From an uncultured Bacteroidales bacterium (GTDB lineage Bacteria > Bacteroidota > Bacteroidia > Bacteroidales > UBA932): a DNA stretch of 64,000 nucleotides. A model generated the notes under the pieces. That model ran no database searches. It saw only the letters and a list, made by a program, of their open reading frames with translations, and was not told the origin of the DNA. Position 1 is the stretch's first letter; the number at the start of each line of letters is the position of its first letter. Shown piece by piece: positions 18,060 to 27,414 of the stretch. A program made the position numbers and the translations under genes. The DNA lies in NCBI GenBank assembly GCA_900320185.1, contig ONRD01000003.1, positions 1 through 64,000 of the forward strand. Direction: 5' to 3'.

Positions 18060-18644
18060 TCAATCCTCCCTGACCACCTCCAGGACATTCAGTCCCTCGG
18101 CCTTCGCCGCCACGTACGGAGAGGTGTCGGAGCCGTCAAGCCGGTGAAGGGAACTGATGAACAAAGGAGCACCGAGGATGAACTCAGAAGCCGAGAACCT
18201 GTCTCCGGCTTTGAGTTTGGAATTCGTAGAGGTTATGACCTCGAAGCTGTTCCCGCCGAGATAGCCCAGGCGGACCATCCGGTTGGGGGCCCAGCCGATG
18301 ATGACCCTGTCACCCACTTTCAGGGAAGAGGCTTCGACCGTCCTGGATGTAAAGAAGGATGACACTTCCGCCCCTGATTCCTTCAGTTCCCTGCAGAAGG
18401 TCTTGAAATCGGCTTTGCCTATGTAGCGGCACAAGGTGTCGAACGTAGCCATCCTCGGAACGGAAGAGTAGGAGACGTAACCCCAGAGTCTCTTCAATGT
18501 GGAAGATGACACTCCTTCCCCCGTCTCCCTCTCGATGACGAACGAAAGGAGTTCATAGTCAGTCGTAGTGGAGAGCCTGTGGGCGAACTTTTGTTCGACC
18601 TGCCGAAGCAGTTCGTGCATTTCAGGTATGAATGGAGTTCCCAT
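18060..18644 (-). CDS. Putative XRE/HTH-like regulator, Bacteroidota family
   Basis: A 194-residue cytoplasmic protein. The N-terminal third contains a helix-turn-helix-like segment (VSSSTLKRLWGYVS, then TFDTLCRYIG) seen in a widespread but uncharacterised Bacteroidota family. The C-terminal part is strand-rich and may bind a ligand or partner. I chose the ATG at 18644, not the longer frame from 18716, because homology starts at MGTPFIPEMHELL and a perfect -7 box sits just upstream. Convergent with the preceding exported-protein gene. Confidence 0.55.
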   Translation of the reverse strand: MGTPFIPEMHELLRQVEQKFAHRLSTTTDYELLSFVIERETGEGVSSSTLKRLWGYVSYSSVPRMATFDTLCRYIGKADFKTFCRELKESGAEVSSFFTSRTVEASSLKVGDRVIIGWAPNRMVRLGYLGGNSFEVITSTNSKLKAGDRFSASEFILGAPLFISSLHRLDGSDTSPYVAAKAEGLNVLEVVRED

Positions 18645-18648
18645 AAGG

Positions 18649-18656
18649 CAAAGATA
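18649..18656 (-). promoter_or_regulatory. -7 box 4 nt before a start codon
   Basis: On the minus strand TATCTTTG is followed by CCTT and then ATG, implying a leaderless or nearly leaderless mRNA. Confidence 0.6.
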
Positions 18657-18793
18657 GATCATGCCGCCAAAGGCGTCAAGTTCACGAAAGTTCAAAAACG
18701 GCCGGACGCCGTGCAAATGGTCTGCAAGGCCGGACTGCCGGCGGATATTTGCAAGATACGAAAAAAACGGGTAACTTGCTTGGTTGAAAAGTC

Positions 18794-19603
18794 ATGGCAA
18801 TGGGCATGCTTACTTCCATATCCACAAGGTTAGCCGCCTTCATGGCAGCCTTGGCGGCCTTGTGCTCCTGCACCGTGGAGAACAGGGCGGAAGACTTCCT
18901 GCCTCCCAGCTTCCTGGACGTGTCGGCCAGGATCGAAGACGGAGAAGCCATCCTCGGCGCGACGCTTTCCTCCGGCAGGGTTGAGGGGTGCGGGTTCATC
19001 CTGACAAACCCCGAAGGCCTGGCCGGTACATATCCCTGCACCATTTCCGACACACGGTTCGAAACCAGGGCGGCCGTCGACGGGCATGGCATGTACCGCT
19101 GCGTGGCATTCGCCGAGGCTGGTGGTGCGAAGGTGTATTCTGACACAATGGACGTGTTGTCCCCTTTCCGGACGGGAGATCTGGTGGACAGGGGCGGCCT
19201 TGGAATTGTCTTCAGCACGGGCCAGGACGGAAGCGCCCTGATAGTTTCAGTTGAAGAGACCGCATGGAAGCCTTGGAACATGTCCCTTGATTGGTGCCGG
19301 AAGTACGGAGACGGCAGCTGGGACATGCCGGACATCAGTCAGCTCGACCTTCTCAGCAAAGAATTCGAAAACGTGAACAGGGCCCTTTCTGAAAAAGGAT
19401 TCAAGCCTCTGTGCAGCGACAACTACTGCTACTGGTCCTCTACGCCCAACGAAGAGGACGGAAACTACTACTACAGGGAAAGGCTCTACGACGGGCTCAT
19501 CCTCAACTACGGCCTTGACGAGCACAAGGAATCCACTGCGAACTTCACTCGCGCCGTCAAGGCAATAACCCCTTACTACACAACGGATAAGACAGCACCA
19601 TGA
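18794..19603 (+). CDS. Lipoprotein with Lcl/DUF1566-like C-terminal domain
   Basis: A 269-residue exported protein. The hydrophobic N-terminus ends in a lipobox-like LCSC, making cysteine 26 the likely acylated residue. A middle beta-rich region (about 40-125) is of Ig type or unknown. The last 110 residues carry the pattern W-x-x-A-x-x-WCRKYGDGSWDMPDISQLDLL, CYWSSTPNEEDGNYYY and RAVKAI, typical of the Lcl C-terminal/DUF1566 adhesion-associated fold. It overlaps the next gene by 4 bp (ATGA), so the two are co-expressed. Function is not known beyond a surface role. Confidence 0.65.
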   Translation: MAMGMLTSISTRLAAFMAALAALCSCTVENRAEDFLPPSFLDVSARIEDGEAILGATLSSGRVEGCGFILTNPEGLAGTYPCTISDTRFETRAAVDGHGMYRCVAFAEAGGAKVYSDTMDVLSPFRTGDLVDRGGLGIVFSTGQDGSALIVSVEETAWKPWNMSLDWCRKYGDGSWDMPDISQLDLLSKEFENVNRALSEKGFKPLCSDNYCYWSSTPNEEDGNYYYRERLYDGLILNYGLDEHKESTANFTRAVKAITPYYTTDKTAP

Positions 19604-20259
19604 AAAGAATTATGCTTGCACTCACTGCGGCGCTCCTCGGCTTTTGGGCCTTGGACGCCCAGACCCTGCAGTCGGGATTCGAGGCGAGCCTCCCCGACAG
19701 CGTCAAATACTTCCTCCCTGAATTCGCCCCAGGACGGATCGTCTACAAGGACGGTGGCTTCTCCACCGGGACATTCAACATAAGCACCCTGGACCAGACT
19801 CTCCGCTACATCGAGGATGGAAAGGAAATGAGCCTTGACAGGAATCTTGCTGTGGACCGGGTCTTTATCGGGAACCACTTGTTCATCAAGCATCTGAATG
19901 AATACCTCTGCGTCTCGGAATCGGTGGGGGACGTCTTTCTGTGCGTGGGCAGGCAGTTCCGGCTGAACGACACGAAGAAGGGAGCCTACGGCAGCGCCTC
20001 CGCCACAAGCAACATCAAGGAAGTAGGGCAGATGGAAGGAGCAAGCGGAGAACTCTACAACCTCAAGGGCTTCCCCAACTTCAAGATCGTCGAGGTTCCC
20101 TACCTGCTCAAGGACAACAAAGTCAGCCGGCCGACACGCAAGCAGATAAGGAAACTGCTCCCCGGAAAGGCCGAAGCGATCGACTCGTACCTTGAAGGGA
20201 AGCAGTTCAATTTCGACAGCTTCGAGCAGATGCTCGGGCTTTTCCAGGCCATCAAGTAA
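19600..20259 (+). CDS. Exported protein of unknown function
   Basis: A 219-residue protein with signal peptide MKRIMLALTAALLGFWALDAQ. It has the pattern YFLPEFAPGRIVYKDGGFSTGTFNISTLDQTLRYI, shared by uncharacterised Bacteroidota exported proteins. The mature part is predicted mixed alpha/beta with a basic C-terminal helical region (TRKQIRKLLPGK). Its start overlaps the stop of the lipoprotein gene, suggesting translational coupling and a shared envelope role. Confidence 0.55.
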   Translation: MKRIMLALTAALLGFWALDAQTLQSGFEASLPDSVKYFLPEFAPGRIVYKDGGFSTGTFNISTLDQTLRYIEDGKEMSLDRNLAVDRVFIGNHLFIKHLNEYLCVSESVGDVFLCVGRQFRLNDTKKGAYGSASATSNIKEVGQMEGASGELYNLKGFPNFKIVEVPYLLKDNKVSRPTRKQIRKLLPGKAEAIDSYLEGKQFNFDSFEQMLGLFQAIK

Positions 20260-20285
20260 TAAGGGACGGAGGCTCCTGCGGGCGG

Positions 20286-21695
20286 CTATCCTCGCCGCTC
20301 GGCCCGGCTTACCAGGGAGCAGAGGATGCTTCCAAGGATTCCCGCGCAGACCGAACCCATAAGGACCGCGACCTTACCCATGTCGCGCATCCTTTCCATC
20401 ACCTCGGGAGCCTGGTCGCCGAAGGAAAGGGTGTCGACGAATATGGACATGGTGAAGCCGATGCCGCCAAGGCAGGCGACCGCGAACAGCATCTTCCAGC
20501 TTGCACCCTCGGGCATGGCTCCGAAATGAAGCTTCACGGCAAGGAAACTGGCGAGCGATATACCGAGAGGCTTGCCGACGACAAGACCCAGGAAGACGCC
20601 CATGCTGACGCTGCCGAGTCCGGGAATCACTTTGAATATGTTGAAATAGGACAGGTCCGGAATCTCCACTCCGGCATTCGCAAGGGCGAAGAGAGGCATA
20701 ATAAGGAAATTCACCCATGGACCCAGTGCATGCTCGAGCCGGTAACTCATCGGTATGGCTCCCTTCGATATCCTTGACATCTGGCGCAGGCAATGACGCT
20801 GAGGCCCGTTGGGAAATTCTCCTGAAGAGGTCTCTATCCCGTCATATTCATTGAGGCGGGCGATGTACTGCTTCCTCTTGCGGGTATAATAGGCTTCGGA
20901 ATACCTCGGCGCCATCGGCACCAGGAAAGCCATCACGACGCCTGACATCGTGGAATGGATGCCCGAATAGTAGAAAAGGGCCCATATCACCATGGCGGGG
21001 ATGAAATAGAAGACCCCCCGCTTTTCGCCCAGCCTGTTGGCCAGGAGGACCACGACTATGAGCACCAATGCAATCCCGAGAAGGGCGAAATTGATGGTGC
21101 CGCCGTAGAAGAGGGCGACCACGAGGATTGCTATCAAGTCATCCGCGATCGCCAGGGCGGTAAGGAAGACTTTCAGCGAGACCGGAACCTTGTCGCCGAG
21201 GATGGAGAGTATCCCGACGGCAAAGGCGATGTCGGTCGCGGTAGGGATGCCCCAGCCGGAAGAAGCAGCCGTCCCATGGTTTACCGCCGTGAATATCAGG
21301 GCGGGGGCGATGACTCCTCCGAAGGCGGCGATTACCGGCATCAGAGCCTTCCTGACGCTGGAAAGCTCGCCGCTTTTCATCTCCCTCCGGATTTCCAGGC
21401 CCACCGTGAAGAAGAAGACGGTCATCAGGATGTCGTTGATGAAGGCTTCCACGGTCATGTTGCGCGGGAAGGTGAATCCTCCGCCGCCAGGGGAGCCGAA
21501 ATAAAGGGAGAAATCGGAATGAAGGAAATTGTGGTAGAACGTCTTCGTGAAAGGCAGGTTGGCCAGCAGCATGGCGACAATGACGCATGAAAGGAGGATC
21601 ACTCCCTGCGCCCATGGCTGATTGGTGAATTTGCGTCTGCGGTGGTCGAAGTTTCTGATGCCTTTAGTCCAAGAGTAGATCGGAAATAGTCTCAT
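20286..21695 (-). CDS. nhaA: Na+/H+ antiporter NhaA
   Basis: Electrogenic sodium/proton exchanger of the inner membrane, important for pH and Na+ balance. The 469-residue protein has about 11-12 membrane helices. The paired aspartates of the active site are at 185-186 (AIADDL), and the conserved GIPTATDIAFAVGILSILGDKVP segment precedes them. A cytoplasmic loop of about 60 residues between helices, around 270-330, is longer than in E. coli NhaA. Its ATG overlaps the ahcY stop (ATGA), so it is translated from the ahcY mRNA. Confidence 0.95.
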   Translation of the reverse strand: MRLFPIYSWTKGIRNFDHRRRKFTNQPWAQGVILLSCVIVAMLLANLPFTKTFYHNFLHSDFSLYFGSPGGGGFTFPRNMTVEAFINDILMTVFFFTVGLEIRREMKSGELSSVRKALMPVIAAFGGVIAPALIFTAVNHGTAASSGWGIPTATDIAFAVGILSILGDKVPVSLKVFLTALAIADDLIAILVVALFYGGTINFALLGIALVLIVVVLLANRLGEKRGVFYFIPAMVIWALFYYSGIHSTMSGVVMAFLVPMAPRYSEAYYTRKRKQYIARLNEYDGIETSSGEFPNGPQRHCLRQMSRISKGAIPMSYRLEHALGPWVNFLIMPLFALANAGVEIPDLSYFNIFKVIPGLGSVSMGVFLGLVVGKPLGISLASFLAVKLHFGAMPEGASWKMLFAVACLGGIGFTMSIFVDTLSFGDQAPEVMERMRDMGKVAVLMGSVCAGILGSILCSLVSRAERRG

Positions 21696-22945
21696 GCTTC
21701 ACCGTAAAGATAGGTTCTTTGTTTATCTGTAAGGCTGTCTATGGTAATACCCCAGTCGGAGAGTTTCATGAAGGCCACCTCCCTGTCGATGGATGCGGGA
21801 ACCTGGTTGAGCATGTTCCCGGGAGTCCTGGCAAGGATGTCCCTGTTTTCTGCAAGATACCTGGCGCTCAAGGCCTGGATGGCGAAACTCATGTCCATGA
21901 TCTCCGCCGGATGTCCGTCTCCTGCGGCGAGATTGACAAGACGCCCCTGGGCCAGCACATATATCCGGCGGCCGTCAGGAAGGAGATATTCCTGGATGTT
22001 GTTCCTGGCCGTCCTGGACGAAACCGCGATGGCCTTGAGGTCGGCTACGCTCACTTCACAGTCGAAATGTCCGGCATTGCAGCAGATGGCTCCGTCCTTC
22101 ATCAGCATGAAGTGCTCACGAGTGATGACGTCCTCGCATCCGGTCACGGTGACGAATATGTCGCCAAGGGGTGCGGCCTGGGCCATGCCCATGACCGAAA
22201 AACCGTCCATCACCGCCTCCATGGCCTTGATGGGATCCACTTCTGTGACCGTCACCTTCGCGCCCATTCCCTTTGCACGCATGGCCACTCCCTTGCCGCA
22301 CCAGCCGTAGCCAGCGACGACAACCTGCTTGCCTGCCACTATCAGGTTCGTAGTACGGTTAATCCCGTCCCAGACCGACTGGCCGGTGCCGTAGCGGTTG
22401 TCGAAGAGATGCTTGCAGTCTGCGTCGTTCACGAGCATCATCGGGAAGCGCAGCTTCTTCTCACGGTCCATGTTCCTGAGCCTCATGATGCCGGTAGTGG
22501 TCTCCTCGCAGCCTCCGATGACTCCCGGCACCAGTTCCGGGTAGTTGTCGTGGATCATCGTGACCAAGTCGCCGCCGTCGTCTATTATGATGTTCGGCCC
22601 GGCTTCGATGACCTTCCTGATCCCGTGTTCATATTCCTGGGGAGTGGCATCATGGACCGCAAAGACATTGAGGCCTTCATGCACGAGGGCCGCGGCAATG
22701 TCGTCCTGGGTCGAAAGAGGGTTGCTTCCGGTCACGAACATCTCTGCTCCTCCGTCCGACAGGACCTCGCACAGATGGGCGGTCTTGGCCTCCAGGTGGA
22801 CCGAAAGAGCGACCTTAAGTCCCTTGAAGGGCTTTGCCTGCATGAATTCCTTCTGCAAGAGGCCAAGGAGAGGCATGTGGCGCCTCACCCACTCGATCTT
22901 CAGCTCTCCGCTTTCCCAGAGCCCGGGGTTTCGTATCTCACTCAT
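21692..22945 (-). CDS. ahcY: Adenosylhomocysteinase (short, Thermotoga/archaeal-type)
   Basis: Splits S-adenosylhomocysteine into adenosine and homocysteine in the methyl cycle, using bound NAD. The 417-residue product has the NRYGTGQSVWDGINRTTN segment, the Rossmann motif VAGYGWCGKG near 220 and the CNAGHFDCEV motif near 305. It lacks the roughly 40-residue insertion of the common 470-residue bacterial form and ends in LTDKQRTYLYGEA, not the KPDHYRY tail that contacts NAD in the long form. Sequence resembles the Thermotoga type. Members of this group may prefer other nucleosides. Transcribed with nhaA. Confidence 0.9.
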   Translation of the reverse strand: MSEIRNPGLWESGELKIEWVRRHMPLLGLLQKEFMQAKPFKGLKVALSVHLEAKTAHLCEVLSDGGAEMFVTGSNPLSTQDDIAAALVHEGLNVFAVHDATPQEYEHGIRKVIEAGPNIIIDDGGDLVTMIHDNYPELVPGVIGGCEETTTGIMRLRNMDREKKLRFPMMLVNDADCKHLFDNRYGTGQSVWDGINRTTNLIVAGKQVVVAGYGWCGKGVAMRAKGMGAKVTVTEVDPIKAMEAVMDGFSVMGMAQAAPLGDIFVTVTGCEDVITREHFMLMKDGAICCNAGHFDCEVSVADLKAIAVSSRTARNNIQEYLLPDGRRIYVLAQGRLVNLAAGDGHPAEIMDMSFAIQALSARYLAENRDILARTPGNMLNQVPASIDREVAFMKLSDWGITIDSLTDKQRTYLYGEA

Positions 22946-22968
22946 TGGAACATCCGTTTAAAGGGTTG

Positions 22969-22976
22969 CAAATATA
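22969..22976 (-). promoter_or_regulatory. -7 box for ahcY-nhaA
   Basis: TATATTTG on the minus strand, 23 nt before the ahcY ATG, with ATTG 19 bp upstream as a weak -33. It overlaps the end of the large glycosidase gene. Confidence 0.6.
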
Positions 22977-22981
22977 GCCAA

Positions 22982-25900
22982 TTATTTACTTTCGACAATC
23001 AGCTTGACCGGCCCGACCAAGCCGGCTTCAGGGTCGCCTCGATAAGGTGTCGGAACCGTCTGGTAATGGTTCGCAAGCGTACTGTACACAAGGACTTCCA
23101 CTTCATTCGGACCGGGATGGACAAGGTCGGTCACGTCGACCCTGTAAGGCGGGGCGATCATCACTCCGGCATCCTTTCCGCCGACTTTCACCTCACAGGT
23201 GGCCACTATGCGTCCAAGGTCCAGAAGCACTCTTCCGGCGCCCTCGGGGACCGTCACTTCCTTGCGGTAACGGATTCCTCCGGAATAGTGGAGCAAGGAC
23301 CCGGCGGAAGACCAGTCTCCGGCCTGGAGAAGGCCCTCCGAGACGGAGAACCCGACAGGGGAGGCGAATATCGCCCCGCCGTTGAATCCTTCGTCCGCTT
23401 CGACCAGAAGGCAGATGTCCCCGACCCGCTTACGGGTCCCGCCGAAGTGCATGGAGACCTCGTTCAGGGAAGGCTGGACGCCATCCAGGCCTCCTTCCAG
23501 CCCGGAGGACATCCCGTTCCCAGCGGAAGAGTGCGCTGCGCCTCCAGGCCTGTCAAACCTGCTTTGGGCCATGAAGGAAGGGTTCGCCTCCTCGCCGTCC
23601 AGCCAGGCCCTGATGACCTTCCCGTGGATGGACATCCTAAGGGAGTCCATTCCCGGCACCGAGCCGAAACGGAAACACCATGTGCGCCTTGTCCCGCCAT
23701 AAGGATCGTACAGCAGATGCGGGGAACCATACCAGCGCGAGGCCACGATGCCCGAGTACCTGTCCCTTTCCCGTGGGACCTGCCCTCCTGCAGGGTACAG
23801 GGCTATGAAGCTTCTCTTCCGGCCGTCAAAGACTTCGTGCCGGGGATGGTCGTTCCCGGCCTTCTCCGAGCAGGAATACACTGCTTCCATCACATACCAT
23901 CCCTCCCCAAGGAATATGCTCCCCGAGGCGGGCCGGCCGTCGATTGAAACTCCGTCCGGGCTGCACCCGGCGGTAACAATCGCATATTCACCGGAAGAAG
24001 GTACCTTCACCCATGTCTTGAAGCGCTGGCCAGGTCCCTTGTCAAGGATGAAGAACCTGTCGTCCACCTTTCCCTTCAGGCCATGGTAGCCCTGGCCGCC
24101 GGGCTGGTCCCAGACCCCGTACTGCCAGGAAAAGGCGACTTCGTCCGGGACGGAGCCTTCTATCCCAGTCAGGGCCTGCGGCCCGTAGCCGTACACATAT
24201 TCGCTCCAGGAAGAATCATCGAAGCCTTTATTGGTCCATCCTTCAGGCGCATCCTGCGAAGGCAGGCAGCGGAAAGTCCTGGCTTCCGCTCCGATGAGGC
24301 CGGGTGAAGCCGGGAGGCGGAAATCCCCCCACTTGTTGTCCATGGTCGGGACAAGGCTCACCCTCCATTCGCCCTCTACTGGAATCTCCGTCGCCGCGGA
24401 GGATGAAGGGCCGGCATCCCCGGCATATTCAGGCTCGCCGGGGGAGAAGACGACAAGGTAGGAGACGCCCTTTTCCCTGTCCATGCGTATCCATGTGCCT
24501 GAACCGTCCTGGCGGAGAACGGGACAGGCTGTCATCGTCCCTGAAGAGGCATCCCAGAGTTCGGCCCTGCCCTTTGCCCGGAAGAAGCACTCGACTCCCC
24601 TGGACACGTCCGTGACAAAGTACACGTCATGGTCGCCTATCCTCCTGTGAAGTACCTTTCCGGAATGGTCCTGCGGCATGAAATCGGGAGTAATCAGCTT
24701 TGGAACAAGTGTTTCCGGATGGGCGTCCTCTATGACTATGCCGCCGGAGCGGCGGAACTCCCCGAGTTTCTCCTCCGTGGACCTGTGGGTGATCCGGATC
24801 CCGGCTTTCACGACCACCTTGTAGCTTTCCCTGCCGATCCGCAGGGTACCGTCCACAACCTTTGCATCACGAAGCGACCTGAAATCCACGAAATCATAGT
24901 CGAGTCCGCTTTCGCTCAGGCGTCTCGCCACATTGAAGGTCTCCCCCATGTCGGCATCCGGGAAGGCCTGACGCGTCTCGGTGGGATAAAGCACGGCGAT
25001 GTCGGCCACATGGTCGCCCTGGCTCAGGATGTAGCTCATCCTTTCGGTGTACTCGAGCCACTTCTTCATGTGAGGCCAGTAAGGCATCCTGAAGTGGAAA
25101 TCCGGCGGAGCCCATTCCCACCATCCTCCATGGGTGGAATAGTAAAGTCCGTGCATGCAGACCAGATTGCCTCCGGCTATGAAATGGTGGTCGATCTGGC
25201 GCGTCAGCCATTCTCCCGAACTGCCCCATCCCATGCTGTGGAAGGCTTCCAGCCATGTGCGCGGGCGCCCGTAAAGATGGGCTATCGAACTTGAAACCTT
25301 TGTCTGGATGAAGCTGGAGCCCCTTGCAGGGGCATCGTTGCCGGGGGCGGTGAACCATGACGTCTCCCGGAAATAGTCTATGTAGGACGACGGGTCCAAG
25401 CCGCGTCCGAGGTTGTCGCAGCCATAGATAAGGCCACGGCTTGCGTGCCAGTCGTAAACCGGCTTGAAATACCTCTCTTCGGCAAGGTCCGAAAGGACTT
25501 CGCAGTAATCGATGCGGATCCTGGGAGTTTCTTCTCCGATGTCATCCCTGAGGGCAGGCAGGTAAGGCAGGATGTCGTAACCTTTCCGCCTTGAAAACTC
25601 GGCGGCGAAATCGTCCGACCAGGTACCGACTGCCAATGGATAGGAAAGCTCGTCCTGGAAGAAATAGTTCATTCCGCGCCTTCCTTCTTCGTCCATCCTG
25701 TCCTCGAACCTGTCGAAATATACCTCGACCAGCTTGCGGCCATGCTCCGGATGAAGCTCATAGCCGGGTACGGTAGAGATCTTGTAGACGGTAACGTCTC
25801 CCTTGCGGGGGACCTTCCATTCTATCCTTCCGCGCCTTGCCTTGGGGAGCAGCCTTACCTTGCCGGGCCAGGCAACCACCTCGATGGTGCTGTCGCTTAC

Positions 25901-26455
25901 CTCCGTACGGTAGATGCCTCCGGCCTTCACGGTCTCCTTCTCGAACTTGAGGCTGCCACGGCTGCCCTTGAACACCGACATGGTGTCAAGCTCGTCAGGA
26001 TAGTAACCGTTGCCTTTCCACCCTACGGTGTAGTCGTCCAGTCCTGCACCCATCCCCCTCCCGGCACATTCCGAAGAGAAGGCGTTCCATATCTCCCACC
26101 ACTTGTCGCTGAATACTTCCGGACGTCCCGGTTCCGTCCTTCCGAAGAGACCATGGCCATCCTTGTTTTCAAGGGAGTCGACCGCCGGGGCGGTGTGGAT
26201 GTAACTGACGGCAAAGCCATCCGTGGCGCTCGACGAGAGTATCTCGAGTTCTTCGACCAGACGGTCCATCCTCAGGGAATCTCCGTTCCACCAGAAAAAG
26301 GGTACGTTTCCGTAGCCCTGGGGCGGATTGCGGAATTCCTTGCGGATGTCGATTCCTCCCGGATCCCGGGGCCAACCCTTCTTATACTGAGTCTGCTGCC
26401 CGTTCAGGACGAAGGGCAGCAGAACCAAGAAAATCGCTGGAGAGAGCCTCCTCAT
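22982..26455 (-). CDS. Large secreted glycoside hydrolase, GH106-like (probable alpha-L-rhamnosidase)
   Basis: A 1,157-residue exported enzyme. Signal peptide MRRLSPAIFLVLLPFVLNGQ is followed by the FFWWNGDSL-RMDRLVEELE opening of a TIM-barrel, acidic motifs such as FFQDELSY (about 268-275), GYDILPYLP and TWLEAFHSMGWGSSGEWLT (about 405-423). Two or three beta-sandwich, jelly-roll domains fill the rest, as in GH106 enzymes like BT0986. GH106 acts on alpha-L-rhamnosides of plant pectins and gums. Assignment rests on overall architecture, not on verified catalytic residues. It starts 6 bp after the fabG stop and is probably read through from fabG. Confidence 0.72.
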   Translation of the reverse strand: MRRLSPAIFLVLLPFVLNGQQTQYKKGWPRDPGGIDIRKEFRNPPQGYGNVPFFWWNGDSLRMDRLVEELEILSSSATDGFAVSYIHTAPAVDSLENKDGHGLFGRTEPGRPEVFSDKWWEIWNAFSSECAGRGMGAGLDDYTVGWKGNGYYPDELDTMSVFKGSRGSLKFEKETVKAGGIYRTEVSDSTIEVVAWPGKVRLLPKARRGRIEWKVPRKGDVTVYKISTVPGYELHPEHGRKLVEVYFDRFEDRMDEEGRRGMNYFFQDELSYPLAVGTWSDDFAAEFSRRKGYDILPYLPALRDDIGEETPRIRIDYCEVLSDLAEERYFKPVYDWHASRGLIYGCDNLGRGLDPSSYIDYFRETSWFTAPGNDAPARGSSFIQTKVSSSIAHLYGRPRTWLEAFHSMGWGSSGEWLTRQIDHHFIAGGNLVCMHGLYYSTHGGWWEWAPPDFHFRMPYWPHMKKWLEYTERMSYILSQGDHVADIAVLYPTETRQAFPDADMGETFNVARRLSESGLDYDFVDFRSLRDAKVVDGTLRIGRESYKVVVKAGIRITHRSTEEKLGEFRRSGGIVIEDAHPETLVPKLITPDFMPQDHSGKVLHRRIGDHDVYFVTDVSRGVECFFRAKGRAELWDASSGTMTACPVLRQDGSGTWIRMDREKGVSYLVVFSPGEPEYAGDAGPSSSAATEIPVEGEWRVSLVPTMDNKWGDFRLPASPGLIGAEARTFRCLPSQDAPEGWTNKGFDDSSWSEYVYGYGPQALTGIEGSVPDEVAFSWQYGVWDQPGGQGYHGLKGKVDDRFFILDKGPGQRFKTWVKVPSSGEYAIVTAGCSPDGVSIDGRPASGSIFLGEGWYVMEAVYSCSEKAGNDHPRHEVFDGRKRSFIALYPAGGQVPRERDRYSGIVASRWYGSPHLLYDPYGGTRRTWCFRFGSVPGMDSLRMSIHGKVIRAWLDGEEANPSFMAQSRFDRPGGAAHSSAGNGMSSGLEGGLDGVQPSLNEVSMHFGGTRKRVGDICLLVEADEGFNGGAIFASPVGFSVSEGLLQAGDWSSAGSLLHYSGGIRYRKEVTVPEGAGRVLLDLGRIVATCEVKVGGKDAGVMIAPPYRVDVTDLVHPGPNEVEVLVYSTLANHYQTVPTPYRGDPEAGLVGPVKLIVESK

Positions 26456-26461
26456 CGCAGG

Positions 26462-27208
26462 CTAGCAGTTCATCGCTCCGCAGCAATGGATGACCTGGCC
26501 GCTGACATAGGCGGAAAGGTCGCTCGCGAGGAAGAGGGCCACCTTGGCCACGTCCTCGGGGGTGCCTCCGCGACGCAGGGGTATCTGCTTGATCCATGCT
26601 TCGCGAACGTCTGCAGGAAGGGCGGCAGTCATGTCGGACTCGATGAATCCGGGGGCGATGCAGTTGGCCCTGATGCCCCTGGGCCCCATCTCCTTGGCTA
26701 TGGACTTGGCGAGGCCGATAAGGCCTGCCTTGGAGGCGGAGTAGTTGCACTGGCCGGCGTTTCCGGAAACTCCGACGACGGAAGACATGTTGATTATGCT
26801 TCCTCCCCTCTGGCGGGCCATTACGGGAGTCACGGCATGTATGAAATTGAACGCGGACTTGAGGTTGACGTTGAGCACGGCATCCCACTGCTGCTCGCTC
26901 ATCCTGAGCATGAGCCCGTCCTTTGTGATCCCCGCGTTGTTGACCAGGATGTCGATCCTTCCGAATTCAGACAGTATCTGCTCCACGACCTGGTGGGTCT
27001 GCTCGAAATCGGCGGCATTGGATGCATATCCCTTCACCTTGTGGCCGAATGCGCCTATTTCCCGGACCGTAGCTTCGGCCGCTTCGTTGATGACAAGGTC
27101 GGTGAACGCCACGTCGGCACCTTCAGATGCGAATTTCAGCGCAATAGCCTTGCCGATTCCTCTTGCTGCGCCCGTGATGAGGGCGACTTTTCCTTCAAGT
27201 AATCCCAT
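26462..27208 (-). CDS. fabG: 3-oxoacyl-[acyl-carrier-protein] reductase FabG
   Basis: NADPH-dependent reduction of 3-oxoacyl-ACP in fatty acid elongation. The 248-residue SDR protein has TGAARGIG (about 13-20), NNAG (about 89-92), the catalytic Ser of the GGSIINMSS strand and YSASK (about 155-159). The C-terminus reads VIHCCGAMNC where the family usually has VDGGM, a local divergence. The longer frame from 27313 is not used: homology begins at MGLLEGKVALITG and a promoter lies between. Unusually, a glycosidase gene follows 6 bp downstream in place of other fab genes. Confidence 0.92.
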   Translation of the reverse strand: MGLLEGKVALITGAARGIGKAIALKFASEGADVAFTDLVINEAAEATVREIGAFGHKVKGYASNAADFEQTHQVVEQILSEFGRIDILVNNAGITKDGLMLRMSEQQWDAVLNVNLKSAFNFIHAVTPVMARQRGGSIINMSSVVGVSGNAGQCNYSASKAGLIGLAKSIAKEMGPRGIRANCIAPGFIESDMTAALPADVREAWIKQIPLRRGGTPEDVAKVALFLASDLSAYVSGQVIHCCGAMNC

Positions 27209-27282
27209 AATAGTTATTATTTGTTGTCTGTTCTCTTTCCATGCCGGGGTGCCCAGCCTCGGGACAGGCGGTTCCGGCAATG

Positions 27283-27290
27283 CAAAATTA
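27283..27290 (-). promoter_or_regulatory. -7 box for fabG
   Basis: TAATTTTG on the minus strand, 74 nt before the fabG ATG, with TTTG at 27310-27307 (16 bp spacing, short for the consensus). Confidence 0.5.
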
Positions 27291-27385
27291 GCCTTAATTG
27301 GCTTGACAAACAAGTATTTTTCCTCTCACCGCCTATTTTGTCCCGGGGCGGCACGACCGTGGGGCGCTATTCTGGATTATTTTCA

Positions 27386-27393
27386 TATATTTG
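27386..27393 (+). promoter_or_regulatory. -7 box for the hypothetical membrane protein gene
   Basis: TATATTTG, 21 nt before the ATG at 27415, in the divergent gap with fabG. Confidence 0.6.
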
Positions 27394-27414
27394 TAAAAGA
27401 CAACGGATAACGCC

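Noticed and set aside
21719-23947. 742-residue plus-strand open frame across ahcY and the glycosidase
   Set aside because: It runs antisense to two well-recognised genes, and its composition is that of a complementary-strand shadow (rich in His, Val, Gly and Arg) with no domain.
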